Source: Ypsolopha sequella (taxonomy: Eukaryota > Arthropoda > Insecta > Lepidoptera > Ypsolophidae). Taken from it: 64,000 nucleotides of DNA. Below the pieces are notes generated by a model, which had not been told where the DNA came from, searched no databases, and saw nothing but the letters and a program-made list of their open reading frames with translations. Positions 21,135 to 32,661 of this stretch are shown here, in pieces (within the stretch, counting starts at the first letter, position 1; each line of letters begins with the position of its first letter). A program made the translations under genes and the position numbers. The stretch is from NCBI GenBank assembly GCA_934047225.1, contig OW203998.1, positions 18,119,280 to 18,183,279 on the forward strand, read 5' to 3'.

Positions 21135-21354
21135 GCCCAAGCGTGATGGGTGGTACACCTAGGGTTACCAGATGAGTAGGATAAAAAAACCGGACTTGTT
21201 TTTTAAATTGATTTATGAAGTGATAGATTTACTGAAAGTCACATAGTGCAGCTAGTTCTTCAGATATTACACGAATCATCGTTAAAACCGGAATATTTTG
21301 TCCGGTTAACTTATATTTTATTAACCGGACAGATATAAAGAAAACAGGACTGTC

Positions 21355-21448
21355 ACAAATACGGACTTACAGCTTTACATGCCTTCCGAAGTACAGATCG
21401 AGCACCAAAGTGCCTTTATGGGGTTTGAACCCGCGACCTACGAATTGG
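21355..21448 (-). mobile_element. SINE head fragment
   Basis: The minus strand reads GGTCGCGGGTTCAAACCCC, a tRNA-type B box, then TGCTCGATCTGTACTTCGGA. It is a tRNA-derived SINE of a family different from the 28285 copy, or a diverged relative. Confidence 0.5.
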
Positions 21449-21470
21449 CCTCTTATTTTTTTCGTCAATG

Positions 21471-21629
21471 GTGTCGATTCGGCGAAGGACAACTTAACTA
21501 ATTTGACAGGACTAACCTTATTTTGAGCATTCTGTCTTTCTGTTTTCGATACAGAAAGAAAAAGACAGAACGCTCAAATTAAGTTTAGTCCTGTCAAATC
21601 AGTTAAGTCGTGTTGCACCGAATCGACAC
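21471..21629. mobile_element. Palindromic MITE, 80-bp arms with almost no spacer
   Basis: GTGTCGATTCGGCGAAGGAC at 21471 is complementary to the sequence ending CACCGAATCGACAC at 21629. Pairing continues through TTTGACAGGACTAA and TTCTGTCTTT to the centre near 21550, with a few mismatches. No clear target duplication is seen. Confidence 0.88.
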
Positions 21630-21634
21630 AATTA

Positions 21635-23455
21635 TGTACCTACGTTTAGAAAACCGTTTCGAGGAAACAAGAGAAAAAAAAAAGCATTTGACCTTCAGTG
21701 ACGTAGTCACCACACATTTCAATACGAAAAAAAAATATTTCTTGAATGCATCTTTAAGTCGGACAAGGATTCTACCATTTAACCTTATTTGATTACGTCA
21801 GTTCCTGTAAATACTAAAATAAAATCGGTTTAAAAGCACGAAAAGATGTACAATTGAAATTACGTACTTAAATAAAACTATTTATTCCAAATAGCAGATT
21901 AAAATTGGACATAGAATTTGAAAAAAACCGGCCAAGTTTTTTTAAATTTATTTTCAGGGAATATAGGCCATTTTAAGACATAGTTTTCGTTATTTTGGTA
22001 TATTTAACTAACCATTATTTTTCATGATTTTTAAACAATTGTCCGATATGACGTCACTTGAAAATTTTAGACATTATACATACTGATTGTGATGTGATGT
22101 GTTATTTCTTATAAAAAAGTGGTCTGTCTCTGTCTGTCTACTCATCTGTTATTCATCTGTCAAATCAGTCAGAAGCAAATTATTATAAATTTATCTTGAT
22201 AGCAAAGGACGCATTTCTAAACGGCCATTTCTCAAGTGATGTCACACGAAGGCAATGGAAGTTACAGCTTTTCCGTAAAAATATTCATCATCATGAGGTT
22301 TTTTTAGACCACAAGTCTTAAATATGCATTATTAAACCAAATCTCGAAATGGTTTTCAAATTAAAACACCTTAAGATAATTTTACCTAAGCGAATTCCTT
22401 TCACCATAAATAAAAGACAATCCTCGTTTTGGAATCTTACAAACGTATGACTATAAGTATCCTCTTTGTTTCTCATAACTTTTATGGGCAAGAACTGATT
22501 ATCTATCCTATGTATGTACATTTTATACAGTTTTGTAATATGCAATCACATTAAGAACGATTCGTATGCAAAGTTAATCATGTTGGTACGCATTGGTATA
22601 TTGATTTTATCAGAAGTGAGACATTTTGGTTACTTTTGCTCCTTTTTTGGGCTTACATTGAGTGCAGGATAATGACTTTAAATGCAAAGCTCTCATAAAC
22701 GCCTAAAAAAGGAATATAGTTTGAGAACAATTTCAAACTATTCAGAGACTTTAAAACTAATTATAGAAAATAAATAACAACTTAAAAAGTTTAAAAGTTT
22801 TTTTTAATATTATAAATGTATAAATGAGGCAATTGAAAGTACATTGTAAATCTTAAAAAATAATGTTTATACGTGATTAATTTTAGAAGTAAGTATCAAT
22901 TAACTAATTATATAGACCAGGAGCGTACAGTCGGTAACCCTATGTATCGAGTGACACGAGTACACCCGTAGTCTATTAGTAAATCTGGTCCATTTACACA
23001 TAAATTGTGCAAAATAAACCCTATTTTTTTCTCTCCTACTGGTACGCAAATTTACATAGTTTATTTTGCAAAATAGGTACATATAATATAGTTTTTACAC
23101 GTCTTGTTTCATATTTAAAAAAACAATAGAATATGTACGTTAAAAATTAATCTAATACGGGGAAATATAATAAAAAACGGTAAAAAACTAGGGTCAAATA
23201 AGTCTAATAGAATTATAGACTTGCATAAGCAAAAAATTGGTATGTGAATAAATAATATTATACAATAAATAATGCAATAAATACAAGAAAGTTGATAAAT
23301 GCGTTAAAGATATTTTATCAACAAGTATATAAATTAAACTTAAATAACATTTATAATTAAAATTTGAACTACGTAATCTACAAACGAAAAAAATTCTACA
23401 AGCTAAACCTTAGATAAACAGAAATATTAAATTGAGTTTTTTTTAAATTGCTGCC
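21635..23455. other. No gene recognised
   Basis: AACCGGCCAAG at about 21929 and GTCTGTCTCTGTCTGTCT at about 22123 may be scraps of the 8268-type repeat. A minus-strand frame at 22318-22545 has no domain. Confidence 0.35.
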
Positions 23456-23785
23456 AAATGGGAAGACACTGGCAGCGTTACTTCGTTGGATCGCTAGGCT
23501 GATGCGTTGTCCGAGGTAAGCGCCAGCCCTTGGGTCACCCGAGGCATCGAACAGGTGCGACGATTTTTTGGTGAAAAAGTCGACGCGCCTCACCACGGCC
23601 CTAGGGTTTCGACCCCAAACGGCGCAAATATTTAGCTGGGTCCCAGGGCCGTATATTTGCGCCACTTAGCTGATTCGGCCGTTGTTGTCGCCGCCACACC
23701 TGCCTTTATTGTAGTCGCTGGGAGGTGGGATGCTGCGAGCGTATCTACGCATGTAGCTTCCCATACCAGCGACCGCCCGTTTTTC
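23456..23785. other. GC-rich, CpG-containing segment of unknown nature
   Basis: About 320 bp of balanced composition sits in AT-rich DNA. It holds a minus-strand frame (23396-23665, up to 89 codons) with a central stretch reading RNPRAVVRRVDFFTKK. No known domain fits. It could be part of an old transposon, an exapted exon or a conserved SINE segment. Confidence 0.35.
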
Positions 23786-24119
23786 TATAGCATGAGTGTC
23801 TTTCCGTATAATAACTTTAACCAAGTTGATAGATAAATATGCTATTAATAAATATATGCCTCACTCCACCCATTCAATTAGTCAAGACACTTAGCAATAT
23901 CATGTCTCACACTCAGGCTCCAAACATACGCTCGAGAGATTAGCAAACCACTTTACACTCAATATAACTACTATTAATTACCTAGTTATGATTTTTTAAA
24001 TACCTATACCGCATGTATTTCACTGGGAATATTAAAAGCGCTTCTAGAAAATAAATGTGTTTTTCTGGCATTTCTTCACTGTCAGCAACCGAAAACAAGC
24101 ATAATATTATTATTTTTCT

Positions 24120-24315
24120 CAGAGGCGGATTAAATACCGACAGCGCCCTAGGCAAGCACCTCATCGGCGCCTCTTTGGTGGCCATCCAAAGCGAGTAGGC
24201 AAAAAATATTCGCCATATGTAATTTTTTTTTGTTTAAAAACTTTCACGCGCACCCCTTTTGAGCCTCGCGCCCTAAGGCATGTTCCTAGTTTGCCTAAAG
24301 GATAATCCACCTCTG
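24120..24315. mobile_element. hAT-type MITE, old copy
   Basis: The ends CAGAGGCGGATTA and the complement of CAGAGGTGGATTATCC are inverted. The interior repeats GCGCCCTAGGCAA and CGCCCTAAGGCA in an inverted sense. The flanking 8-mers ATTTTTCT and ATTATTCC agree at 6 of 8 positions, consistent with a decayed 8-bp duplication. Confidence 0.65.
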
Positions 24316-24319
24316 ATTA

Positions 24320-24714
24320 TTCCCAAACAATTCAACGGTACGTGCACCGTGGCAGAATCGAACACTGGAAATAATGCCTAAGCTAGCGCATTCACTGCAA
24401 TTTTACCGCATCTTGCTCCACGGCGATCTGAAATTAGCAAAACCTTTACAGCCTGGGAGGCTGCTCTCTAAAACCGTTTCAAACTAAAATTATCATAACA
24501 TTACACATTTAAAATGTCAGTCAAACGGCACACATTTTACCCAAGGTGTTCTCTCCAATTACCTTATTACGAACCTGCAATTATGATTGGTAATTGTTAG
24601 TGGTCAGTTTGCTTCGGCTTTAGTTTCGGCACAGTATGGATGTTTTCGGCTACACAAAAAAGTTATAAAATATATTTTAGAGAATTTCAATTTTTAAATA
24701 ATACATTGTCAGGA
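24320..24714. other. No gene; possible SINE scrap near 24345-24420
   Basis: The complement of GGCAGAATCGAACACTGG resembles a decayed B-box region. Otherwise there is nothing. Confidence 0.3.
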
Positions 24715-24830
24715 TATGAATCTCGGAGGGGGTGTCAGTAGAGATATAACCAATTTTGGAGTGTGAAATGCAAGCCACAGTCTACATTTGTATACCCACG
24801 TTTCATCTACCATCATTACGTCATGAACCC
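24715..24830 (-). mobile_element. SINE 3' fragment, degraded
   Basis: The minus strand retains parts of the TGTGGCTTGCATTTCACACT and GACACCCCCTCCGAGATTCA segments of the SINE at 28285. It is truncated at the head. Confidence 0.5.
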
Positions 24831-26285
24831 TATCACTACGGCCATACTTCAGGCATAAATGAAGATAACTTAATGTGCTTTTCGAAGCGAGAAAAACACG
24901 AATATAAAATTAATCCCTATAGAAATCAAGCATATTTTTAAATATTTGAGAAGAAATCTGGTACCTAACAGTCCTTGTAAAATAATTGATATTATTTTAG
25001 TTCAACTATGCAGCTTATTTGCTTGGGTATTATTTTATTGAAATATTATGTTACATATTTCATTGAGTAAAATCTTTGCATTACAATTTTATTTTAAATT
25101 GGATAATTTTAAGACATTTAAACATAAATAAATAAATTTCAAACCAGATTATGAAATTAAATATAACGACATTTATTGATTTTTAGTTAAAACTTTAAAT
25201 TTACATAGTTAATTTTGTAAATATACATATAAATACACATATTACACTTTTTAAAAGTCAAATTTAATCGTATAAAAATATATTTGATAAAATAATATAC
25301 GTAATAAACTAAATTAAGTATTTAATTTATGCAGCATTTATGCAGTCAACGTCACATTATTTGCCTGTTTCTCTTTAGTAGTAAATGTATCCTCTGCTTC
25401 GGCCTTTCGGCCAACAACCCTAACAGCTAACACACGTCGCGTGTAACACACATGCATTTTAGTTATTGACCGGTTTAAAAATGGCTAACTTTATCCTATC
25501 ATTATTGGTACTTTTATGATGCGGGTATATGGTCAGTTATTTTTGTATCAGCAGATTGTATCGTGGGAAAAATTGTGTCATCATTATAATGAAAATGTTA
25601 AATGTTGAACTAGTATTTTGTCCTAAGGCTATTTTTGTGCTTCGTGCTTATGGAATAAGAATATCAATGTTTTTATGAGCTGGAAATACTACTACTTTTT
25701 TTTTTAGTTTCCATCAGAGTTTTCACAGCAAATGTTTCAACGGTTACAAATAATTGACTATGAAAACTTGCCAAGTTTTACAAATTTATTAGCAGGGAAC
25801 CTAACCAACTTTCAGCTAAAAGAAGTAAAGAGCGTTGCAACTTACAACTTTTAAGTACACTTGTATGCAGAATCTAGAACCCATTTAAATCTAAATTCTG
25901 TACACCTGTACCTACTTTCTTTGGCCCTTAAATGTTTTTGGTCACACAGGTATACTATCTGGGTAAACGCGTTTTGCCCTAAAGCTAGGTTTACATTAAT
26001 GCTAGTTAATAGTGGAATTACTTGCGTAAATTCATTTAACAAGTTCTCTTTTATCGCTTTTGACTTTTAACCATCTACTAGGCACAAGTTTTAGTACCAT
26101 CTTTCAAAAATCAAAATTTGGCTGGTAATGTAATTGTACCTTTTATCCCTTTGCACTCGGCTTCCTTCTCTACCCGTGTAAATTAATCGACATTAAGAGC
26201 AAGGCAACATATATTGAAAAAAAAGAGAAGAAGATAGGCTCAAAAATATTGTATGGTGGCCTGTAAGTTGTAAGAGAACCGATAT
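24831..26285. other. No gene recognised
   Basis: AT-rich. Opposing short frames over 25851-26070 shadow each other and have no domain. Confidence 0.4.
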
Positions 26286-26287
26286 TA

Positions 26288-26425
26288 TATAATACTCGTA
26301 ATAATAATAATAACTGTATTTGTTCATAACTAAAAATAAAAAGTACTTAAAATAAGTTTCCTGCCCCCTAACCTACGTATTCGTGTATCGTAGGGTCACA
26401 GGCCTATTCTACAGTAACATACTAT
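26288..26425 (-). mobile_element. Possible LINE 3' end, (ATT)n tail
   Basis: The minus strand runs through ACCCTACGATACACGAATAC into TTATTATTATTATTA. It resembles LINE ends at 40885 and 21100 but has no coding part. Confidence 0.4.
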
Positions 26426-26920
26426 TTTATAATTAATTTTAATGAAAGTTAAAATAAAAGCATAAATAAAAATAAAAAAAAAACAAATAAATCACTAAGC
26501 AACGAAAATTAAGAGTGAAATTATTAAAATTAAAATTAACTGAAAATTAAGTGTGTGTTATAATTAGTATTTTTGTGGAAGGTGTGATGGTGATGTATGA
26601 TGTTTATTGGTGAGTATGTTTTTGTCCTTGTTTGACATAAATAAAGCTAGGTGAAGTTAAGCATAACTCTAGGTATGTATTTTGAGAAACTCTTCAGTTT
26701 GACTGTATTTTGTTTTATATGGACTTGAGGGATAGAAGAGTGTGTATGCGTCGTCTTCTTAATTCTTTATAATACACAGAAACACGAACACAAACATTTA
26801 CAGTAAAATGTATGTACATTTGGGTGAGCTTATCTCTCCTAAGAGATTTCTTAGAGCAAACCATTGAGGTAACAATTAAAATTTAAACATGTACGTTTAC
26901 AAAAATAAAGTTTGCTTGGT
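26426..26920. other. No gene recognised
   Basis: AT-rich sequence only. Confidence 0.4.
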
Positions 26921-27020
26921 CAGATATATATATCTATAGATGTTTCGCTAGATAATTTTCGTTTAAAAAACATCTATAGAATACATCTATATATGTTTCG
27001 CCAGATAATTTTCTTTTAGA
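26921..27020. repeat. 53-bp tandem duplication
   Basis: TGTTTCGCTAGATAATTTTC at 26941 recurs with two changes at 26994, each copy preceded by CATCTATA. Confidence 0.75.
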
Positions 27021-27294
27021 CACATGGTTTATGAATAACGATATCTCTATATAATGTTATACCTGTATAATTATATATTTTTATAACAAAAAGCCCTCGG
27101 ATTATTTAAAAAGAAAACTGTTATTTTGTTATAGAAAATTTTTATACAACAATAATTATTGTTTCGTGGTTCAATATAGGTAATGATGATGAATGATGAA
27201 AAGATATCTCTTGTCTTCTTATGTACCAAACAAGTATAAGCATCAAGTTTTAAACCACATGTGTGTAAGGTACTAATTGACCTCGGACTTTATT

Positions 27295-27360
27295 TTAATT
27301 CTAACGTGGGCGGGAATCGAATGTGGTACTCCGAAGTCGGCAAGACTGCGGAAACATTTA
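27295..27360 (-). mobile_element. SINE head fragment
   Basis: The minus strand reads GACTTCGGAGTACCACATTC then GATTCCCGCCCACG, a B-box-like motif. Confidence 0.4.
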
Positions 27361-27889
27361 GAACATTTAATTACTTGTTAAATTAAATCCGTCGATATAA
27401 TCTGCTCAGATATCTTAACTGTCCGCCTACGTGATGTGAAATGTTTTTCAACAAACTTAATAAATAAATAGGTACATTCACTTGTATAACATTTGTTTTT
27501 TTCGCAATGGGGATCCACAGGTAAAGCTTATTACAGATGTCGCTAGCATAGGTCCGGCCAATAAATGCTACGGTCCGGCTATGTCAAACTTTGTTGTTGT
27601 GTGCGTTCCGGTTTTCCTACTGTTTTTCTCCAATATCTCGCATTTTCTTTTACTTCTTTTTATAACCTGTATTCCAATATGTTATTAATTTGTTATTGTT
27701 ATTATGCTATTCATTTTTAATATGGGGTTTTATTATCCATAAAATAACAGCCAAAAGGCAATAAATTATTTTTCGTAATTTTTAAAGGAAAACCCTAGAT
27801 GGTTTTTGTATAAAACGTTACCCTTGGGTGATTTCATTTAGGATAAGATTTTAATATTGAAATAAAAGCACTATATTTAAGTAGTAGAG
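27361..27889. other. No supported gene
   Basis: A plus-strand frame at 27482-27688 ends in a hydrophobic, T-rich run. The segment 27530-27600 (GGTCCGGCCAATAAATGCTA) is less AT-rich, but I cannot assign it. Confidence 0.3.
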
Positions 27890-28040
27890 CTTTTATGACT
27901 AATCTGATGAATGTGGAAGAGCTAAAGAAGTGTATTTTGAGGGCTATAGCAGATTAAGGCAAAGAATTGGGTTTTAAGCAGTCACTATTTCCAAGCGGAA
28001 AAACGTGCAATGAGAGAGTGACGGATTCAGGCCAAAATAC
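27890..28040 (+). mobile_element. LINE 3'-end remnant
   Basis: ATGAATGTGGAAGAGCTAAA and nearby sequence match 43345-43440 (ATGGATGTGGAAGAGGCGAA) and, more weakly, 6600-6698. It is a decayed C-terminal end of one LINE family. Confidence 0.4.
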
Positions 28041-28284
28041 TCGTAGACAAGAGTAGCTTTTTTATTTGTGTATAAAAAAAAATAGCTCGCAAAATTTCCA
28101 ATTACAAAAATGCGCTGCATGAAACTTGTGAGGACAATATACAATCATGCCGATTTCGTCGCGGGCGCAGAATTAAAACGTATGAACTTGTAAGTACATC
28201 GAAGAGAATTAAATATATAGCGTATTTATGTTCAGTCTTTCGTTATTCCGATTTACAACATTATTTTGAGAATTTAATGTACAG

Positions 28285-28642
28285 CAGCGGTAGCTCAGGG
28301 GTAGAACGCTGACCTCTCAATCTTGAAATCCATGTTCGATCCCCGGTCGGGCATGCACCAATGAGTTTTTCGGTATTAATTTGCAGTATTTGCCCTCACT
28401 TACCACTTGCTGAACGGTGAAGGGACACATCGTAAGGAAACCTGCATGCCCTAAAAAGCGTGCATTGTGCCCGAAGTAGGACGGTAGAGCTCACCACCCA
28501 TCACGTTGGGACGTAATATTCGTCGGTGAATAGAGGGTGTAACGAGTGTGGACTGTGAGTTGCATTTCACAGTTTACACTTGGAACACCTTTAACAACCT
28601 CTCGAGGATAAACATGTATGTCGTGATGACATACATGTTTAT
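28285..28642 (+). mobile_element. SINE, near full length
   Basis: The tRNA-derived head (GCGGTAGCTCAGGGGTAGAA, CATGTTCGATCCCCGGTCGG) is followed by CATGCACCAATGAGTTTTTC, a body ending in ATCACGTTGGGACGTAA, and GTGTGGACTGTGAGTTGCAT. It is the best copy of the family in the window. It ends with a hairpin AAACATGTATGTC/GACATACATGTTT at about 28611-28641. Other copies are at 13460, 49938 and 43610 (+), and 5022, 24715, 35285 and 61395 (-). It would depend on LINE enzymes for movement. Confidence 0.9.
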
Positions 28643-29187
28643 TTATTTTTATATTAATTTTAAGAATACACCAGAATGCAGCTACATCCACATTTTTTCA
28701 GAAAACATCCCAACATAATTTCTGCTCTCATCACAAAGCAGCTTGACCCTAATAACAGACTAACCGTCATTAACCCGTAATCGCGAGCAGCTGTTAAGGG
28801 TTGAGGGGTCGCAAATACCAAGGCTGATGGGCGGAAGTCCTGCACCTGAGTCGGTGGATGAACCCTTATGCACCATTAGGTTTGTGGATGTGCTGTTGGG
28901 CCATGGAAGTTGAGGGTGGCAAATACTAAGAGCGACAAACGAACTTACTACGCTGTACTACGAGATCCTTGTACTGACTGCTAAAAGGACTTGTAAGAAC
29001 ATAATACTTTTCTTTTAAATTATCAAACAATCTTATGGTGACTATCTTTGTGAAAATGTGAAATTCGACGTTTTTAAATGACGAATACGTCGCATCCTGT
29101 CGATTTGGGTAATTGAGAGTCTGCATACACATACACGTACATACCTTGAGCCTTAATCTAAGGTACTGTATCCAGCGTCTTTACATA
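28643..29187. other. No supported gene
   Basis: The segment 28790-28930 is less AT-rich (GGGTCGCAAATACCAAGGCT and GAGGGTGGCAAATACTAAGA, a diverged direct pair) and may be repeat-derived. No domain is recognised in its frames. Confidence 0.35.
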
Positions 29188-29189
29188 TA

Positions 29190-29525
29190 CAGTGTGGAAA
29201 AAATTTAAGGGCCCTGGAGGGGAACTACCTTAAATCCTTTAGTTAGCTCATTTTACAGAAAGGAAACATTCCTTTATTTTTTAAAAGAAACAAAACTGCA
29301 ATCAAAGATGTTTTGAAATTCACTTTTCTCACCCGGGAATCAAACCAACTAAAAATTAAAAAAATATACCCTCGTTATTTTATTATACAAATCGGTAGTA
29401 TGATTGTTCAGGATAAAATTTGTCTAAAAAACATTTGGTCTTACACTCATCTGTTGTACGAGATACCCATGAAATTAAATATTTATTACAAGTTCTTCCA
29501 GGGCCCTTAATTTTTTTCCAGCCTA
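29190..29525. mobile_element. Tc1-like MITE
   Basis: The ends read CAGTGTGGAAAAAATTTAAG and the complement of GGCTGGAAAAAAATTAAGGG, both continuing into GGGCCCTGG. TA-rich flanks (TATA on both sides) fit TA-targeted insertion by a Tc1/mariner transposase. It has no coding capacity. Confidence 0.75.
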
Positions 29526-29548
29526 TATATAATTTTAAAGTGATAATA

Positions 29549-29622
29549 CCTGACCACTAGAATATTGCCGATGAAACTAATGCCGCGGCATAATTGCATC
29601 GGCAATATTCTGGTGGTCGGGA
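29549..29622. repeat. Palindrome with 34-bp arms
   Basis: CTGACCACTAGAATATTGCC pairs with GGCAATATTCTGGTGGTCGG around a TGCCGCGGCA centre. It lies just beyond the Tc1-like MITE. Confidence 0.88.
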
Positions 29623-29629
29623 TATAGTA

Positions 29630-31015
29630 CGTTTTACACTTAACTACGAAAACATGAAAAAAAAAATTGTTTTTCACCTTTTTATCGTTAAATACGGGAT
29701 AAAATAAGGAGTTAATCATATAAATAGATGTGGTTAATAAAATTCTGAATGTTTTTTCTTCAATTTATTATCTATCTCATTTACTTTTAAAAGTATTTTT
29801 TTCCTAATTTATTAATTATTTATTTTAATATTATTGAATTGGCTTGTTAAAATAATTCGAAATTTAATTTTAAAATTATTTGGAAATTAATTTGCAAATA
29901 ATTGGAATGATTGGAAATGACTGTCACGGAAAGTAGTAGAAACAGAATATTTGCAAAAATACCCGGATTTTAGTGAATTTTACGATTTTCCCGCCAATTT
30001 CACAATACTAGTCACCGTAATGGTTAGCCTAACAAACATTTACTTAACCTAAGCATAAGCACCCTCAGTAACATAGGATTAGTTATCTTTCTTATGCATT
30101 GGATGATTTTGGTTACGGTGCTTATTTTTAAACTCTTGTGTCTACAAAATGAACTAGTACAACAATTTCATTCCAACAAAGACATATAAAAGTCAGTGCC
30201 GAAAATTATATAACCATTAACATCTTATTTTTATTTTTATATTTTATATTAACTCTACAAATTCTCATTATCTCTAAAACAATATATCGTGGCTCGTATC
30301 TATCTTAAAGGTGATTAAATGCATAATCATAAGCAACATTACATATAAATTATATATTATTTAGCTACTTCCATACTAAATTATTGTTATTATAACATCA
30401 AATGCAGTTTTATAAGTACCTACATTGTTTATCCGATGTTATAATATTACATTATATCACCGCGATTCTTCATTGTGATTGGCACAATTATTATAACACC
30501 GCTAGAGAGCCAATCAACAACAGTGAAAAGAAATAAGTCCCTTCCTTATTTCTTAAGCCACGCCCTTTCGGCTTTATCCTTGTGGCTTCTGATTGGTTTT
30601 TAGGCAGCATTACCAGACGACGCACCTGAATTTTACGAACTAGTGTTCTTCTTCTCAGTTTTCATAAAAGTATTAGTTAAAAATGTTATAAATAATGTCA
30701 CGCGAAGACGATATTTTTGATTGTCGTAGATAAAGTATTGTGTGCAACTGAACATTAGACATTGGAACACTCGTGCAAAACTATCACGAAACTTATTTAG
30801 TTCATTTTGTAAACAAGCACCCGTGTCCCAATGTCTCACATTATGTTATAGTTACAAAGTACTATTATAAAATTATTTCCCTTTATGTACATTTTACCTT
30901 AAATAAAACATTGGAAATATTTCTGGTTCAACTCATTTAAGTATTAAATAATTTTTCATTAAAAGTTTGACGCTTTAACTTATAGGTTGTATTCAAAGCA
31001 TTTAATGTAACATAT
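29630..31015. other. No gene recognised
   Basis: Minor inverted pairs occur: AGACATTGGAACACTCGTG at about 30756 with CACCCGTGTCCCAATGTCT near 30820. A 68-codon minus-strand frame over this hairpin has no domain. Confidence 0.4.
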
Positions 31016-31019
31016 CAAC

Positions 31020-31640
31020 TTGCTTATGTCATGGCCACAATGTTAGAAAGTTTAAAATACAGGCGACACTGTACCGGTTGACTGATCATCGGCCCCCTAA
31101 TAACCTTTTTGTGCTATTTCCACCTGTATTTAGAAACTGCAACAAAGTGGGGAAGAAAACATCACTATCATTCTGGTACGAGTATCATTACATTTTTTCG
31201 CCATTTTGTTGCAATTTTTAAATACAGGTGAAAAATGGATATGCAACTGCCTTATAATTTTTGCTTTTTGTCTCAACTGTCAAAATAAGACTACAGGTCA
31301 CAGCCAAAGATTTCAAAAGTTTAGATGAGCCATTGATTTTGAATGTGTGTGTTAATATAATGTCGACGCGCGCATACTTATGAGTACGCAATCTGTCTAC
31401 CTACGGTCAGCAAACTGATCAGACTACTAAAGTTGTTAAAATGATTAACTTTAAGTGCACTTAAGGCGTCCAACTATCAGTGTGTTCACATGAGCACTGA
31501 TTTCGAATGTGTGAGCGTCACCCATTTAAAGGTGGAAACATTTTGTTGCTGTCATAGTTCGGTAAGGGCTTATGTTTACTTTTGAAATCTTTGGTCGCAG
31601 CACTATTTTTGACGGCTCGGCGAAAGTGGTGGGGGACTAA
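31020..31640. repeat. Cluster of nested inverted repeats
   Basis: CACCTGTATTTAGAAACTGC (31121) pairs with the 31201-31238 segment. AGCCAAAGATTTCAAAAG (31304) pairs with CTTTTGAAATCTTTGGTCGC (31582). GATTTTGAATGTGTGTG recurs directly as GATTTCGAATGTGTGAG near 31500. It is probably one or two old MITEs. Confidence 0.55.
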
Positions 31641-31927
31641 CGCATGTGTTCATTTGCGCACAAAATTACCAAGTGCGATAGAGAAAAAATGACTAACGCA
31701 GTCAAGGTTAGACCTCATAAACCGTGCCGCTATCACTAAGGTATACCTACCTACATGCACCTATTTATATTTAAAAAAAAAGCAAAAAGAGTTTTGCTAA
31801 AAAAATTTAATGAATCTGCTGTTCTGGGTACATATCGAGCTTTAACTTTCAAAATTATTAAAAATCAATCAAAGCACAAATAAATACATATAAATTTTAT
31901 GTTGGTATGTTGTACAAATAGCAAAGA

Positions 31928-32565
31928 AGATAAGTAGCCAGGCTCCACTCAAACGCTTTGATCCTAAGACCCACAAGTGAGTGATTGATTATAGAATTAA
32001 ATGAGACTTGAGGATAATTCATGATTTATATAAAAACGGCTCACCTCAATACGTGTTTTGATCGGGAAAGCCGACCAGTTTCAGCAGATTTAGACTGCCT
32101 TCATCTGGGCGAGTATAGACGTTTACGCGACGACGTTACGCCTCACACTCACACTCACAGTGTGAAGCGTAACGTCGTCGCGTAAACGTCTATACTCGCC
32201 CAGATGAAGGCAGTCTAAATCTGCTGAAACTGGTCGGCTTTCCCGATCATAACACGTATTGAGGTGAGCCGTTTTTATATAAATCATGAATTATCACACT
32301 GTGAGTGTGAGGCGTAACGTCGTCGCGTAAACGTCTATACTCGCCCAGATGAAGGCAGTCTAAATCTGCTGAAACTGGTCGGCTTTCCCGATCATAACAC
32401 GTATTGAGGTGAGCCGTTTTTATATATATCATGAGTGATTGATCATATAAAATATAGTAGATGTGTGTATGTATTGACCAAGTATTTCACATGTCATCCA
32501 TCGTTCACCTGTGGTTATTAGGATCAAAGTGTTTGCGCTAGGCCTGGTGACTTATATCCTTTGCT
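31928..32565. mobile_element. Outer MITE, about 55-bp ends, holding the triple foldback
   Basis: CACTCAAACGCTTTGATCCTAAGACCCACA near the left end is matched in inverted form near 32515-32550 (TTAGGATCAAAGTGTTTGCG). Both also carry CCAGGC(T/C). The 32013-32434 foldback sits inside. Confidence 0.65.
32013..32434. repeat. Three near-identical 145-bp units, inverted-direct-direct
   Basis: Unit A (32013-32142) is the reverse complement of unit B (about 32150-32295), and unit C (about 32295-32434) repeats B head to tail at 145-bp spacing. All carry GTAACGTCGTCGCGTAAACG, GATGAAGGCAGTCTAAATCT and GTGAGCCGTTTTTATATA with only one or two differences. GTGTGA/TCACAC motifs mark the joints. Confidence 0.93.
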
Positions 32566-32661
32566 GTATGTACATATGTCGGTATTTTAGCTTTTTTTTT
32601 GAATTACAGATCATATAATACTAGTAATTAAGGTGGATGCGACGTATTTTGTTTCCCAACG

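Noticed and set aside
32247..32432. Small coding frame
   Set aside because: It lies wholly within the triple inverted/direct repeat and reads the same unit twice.
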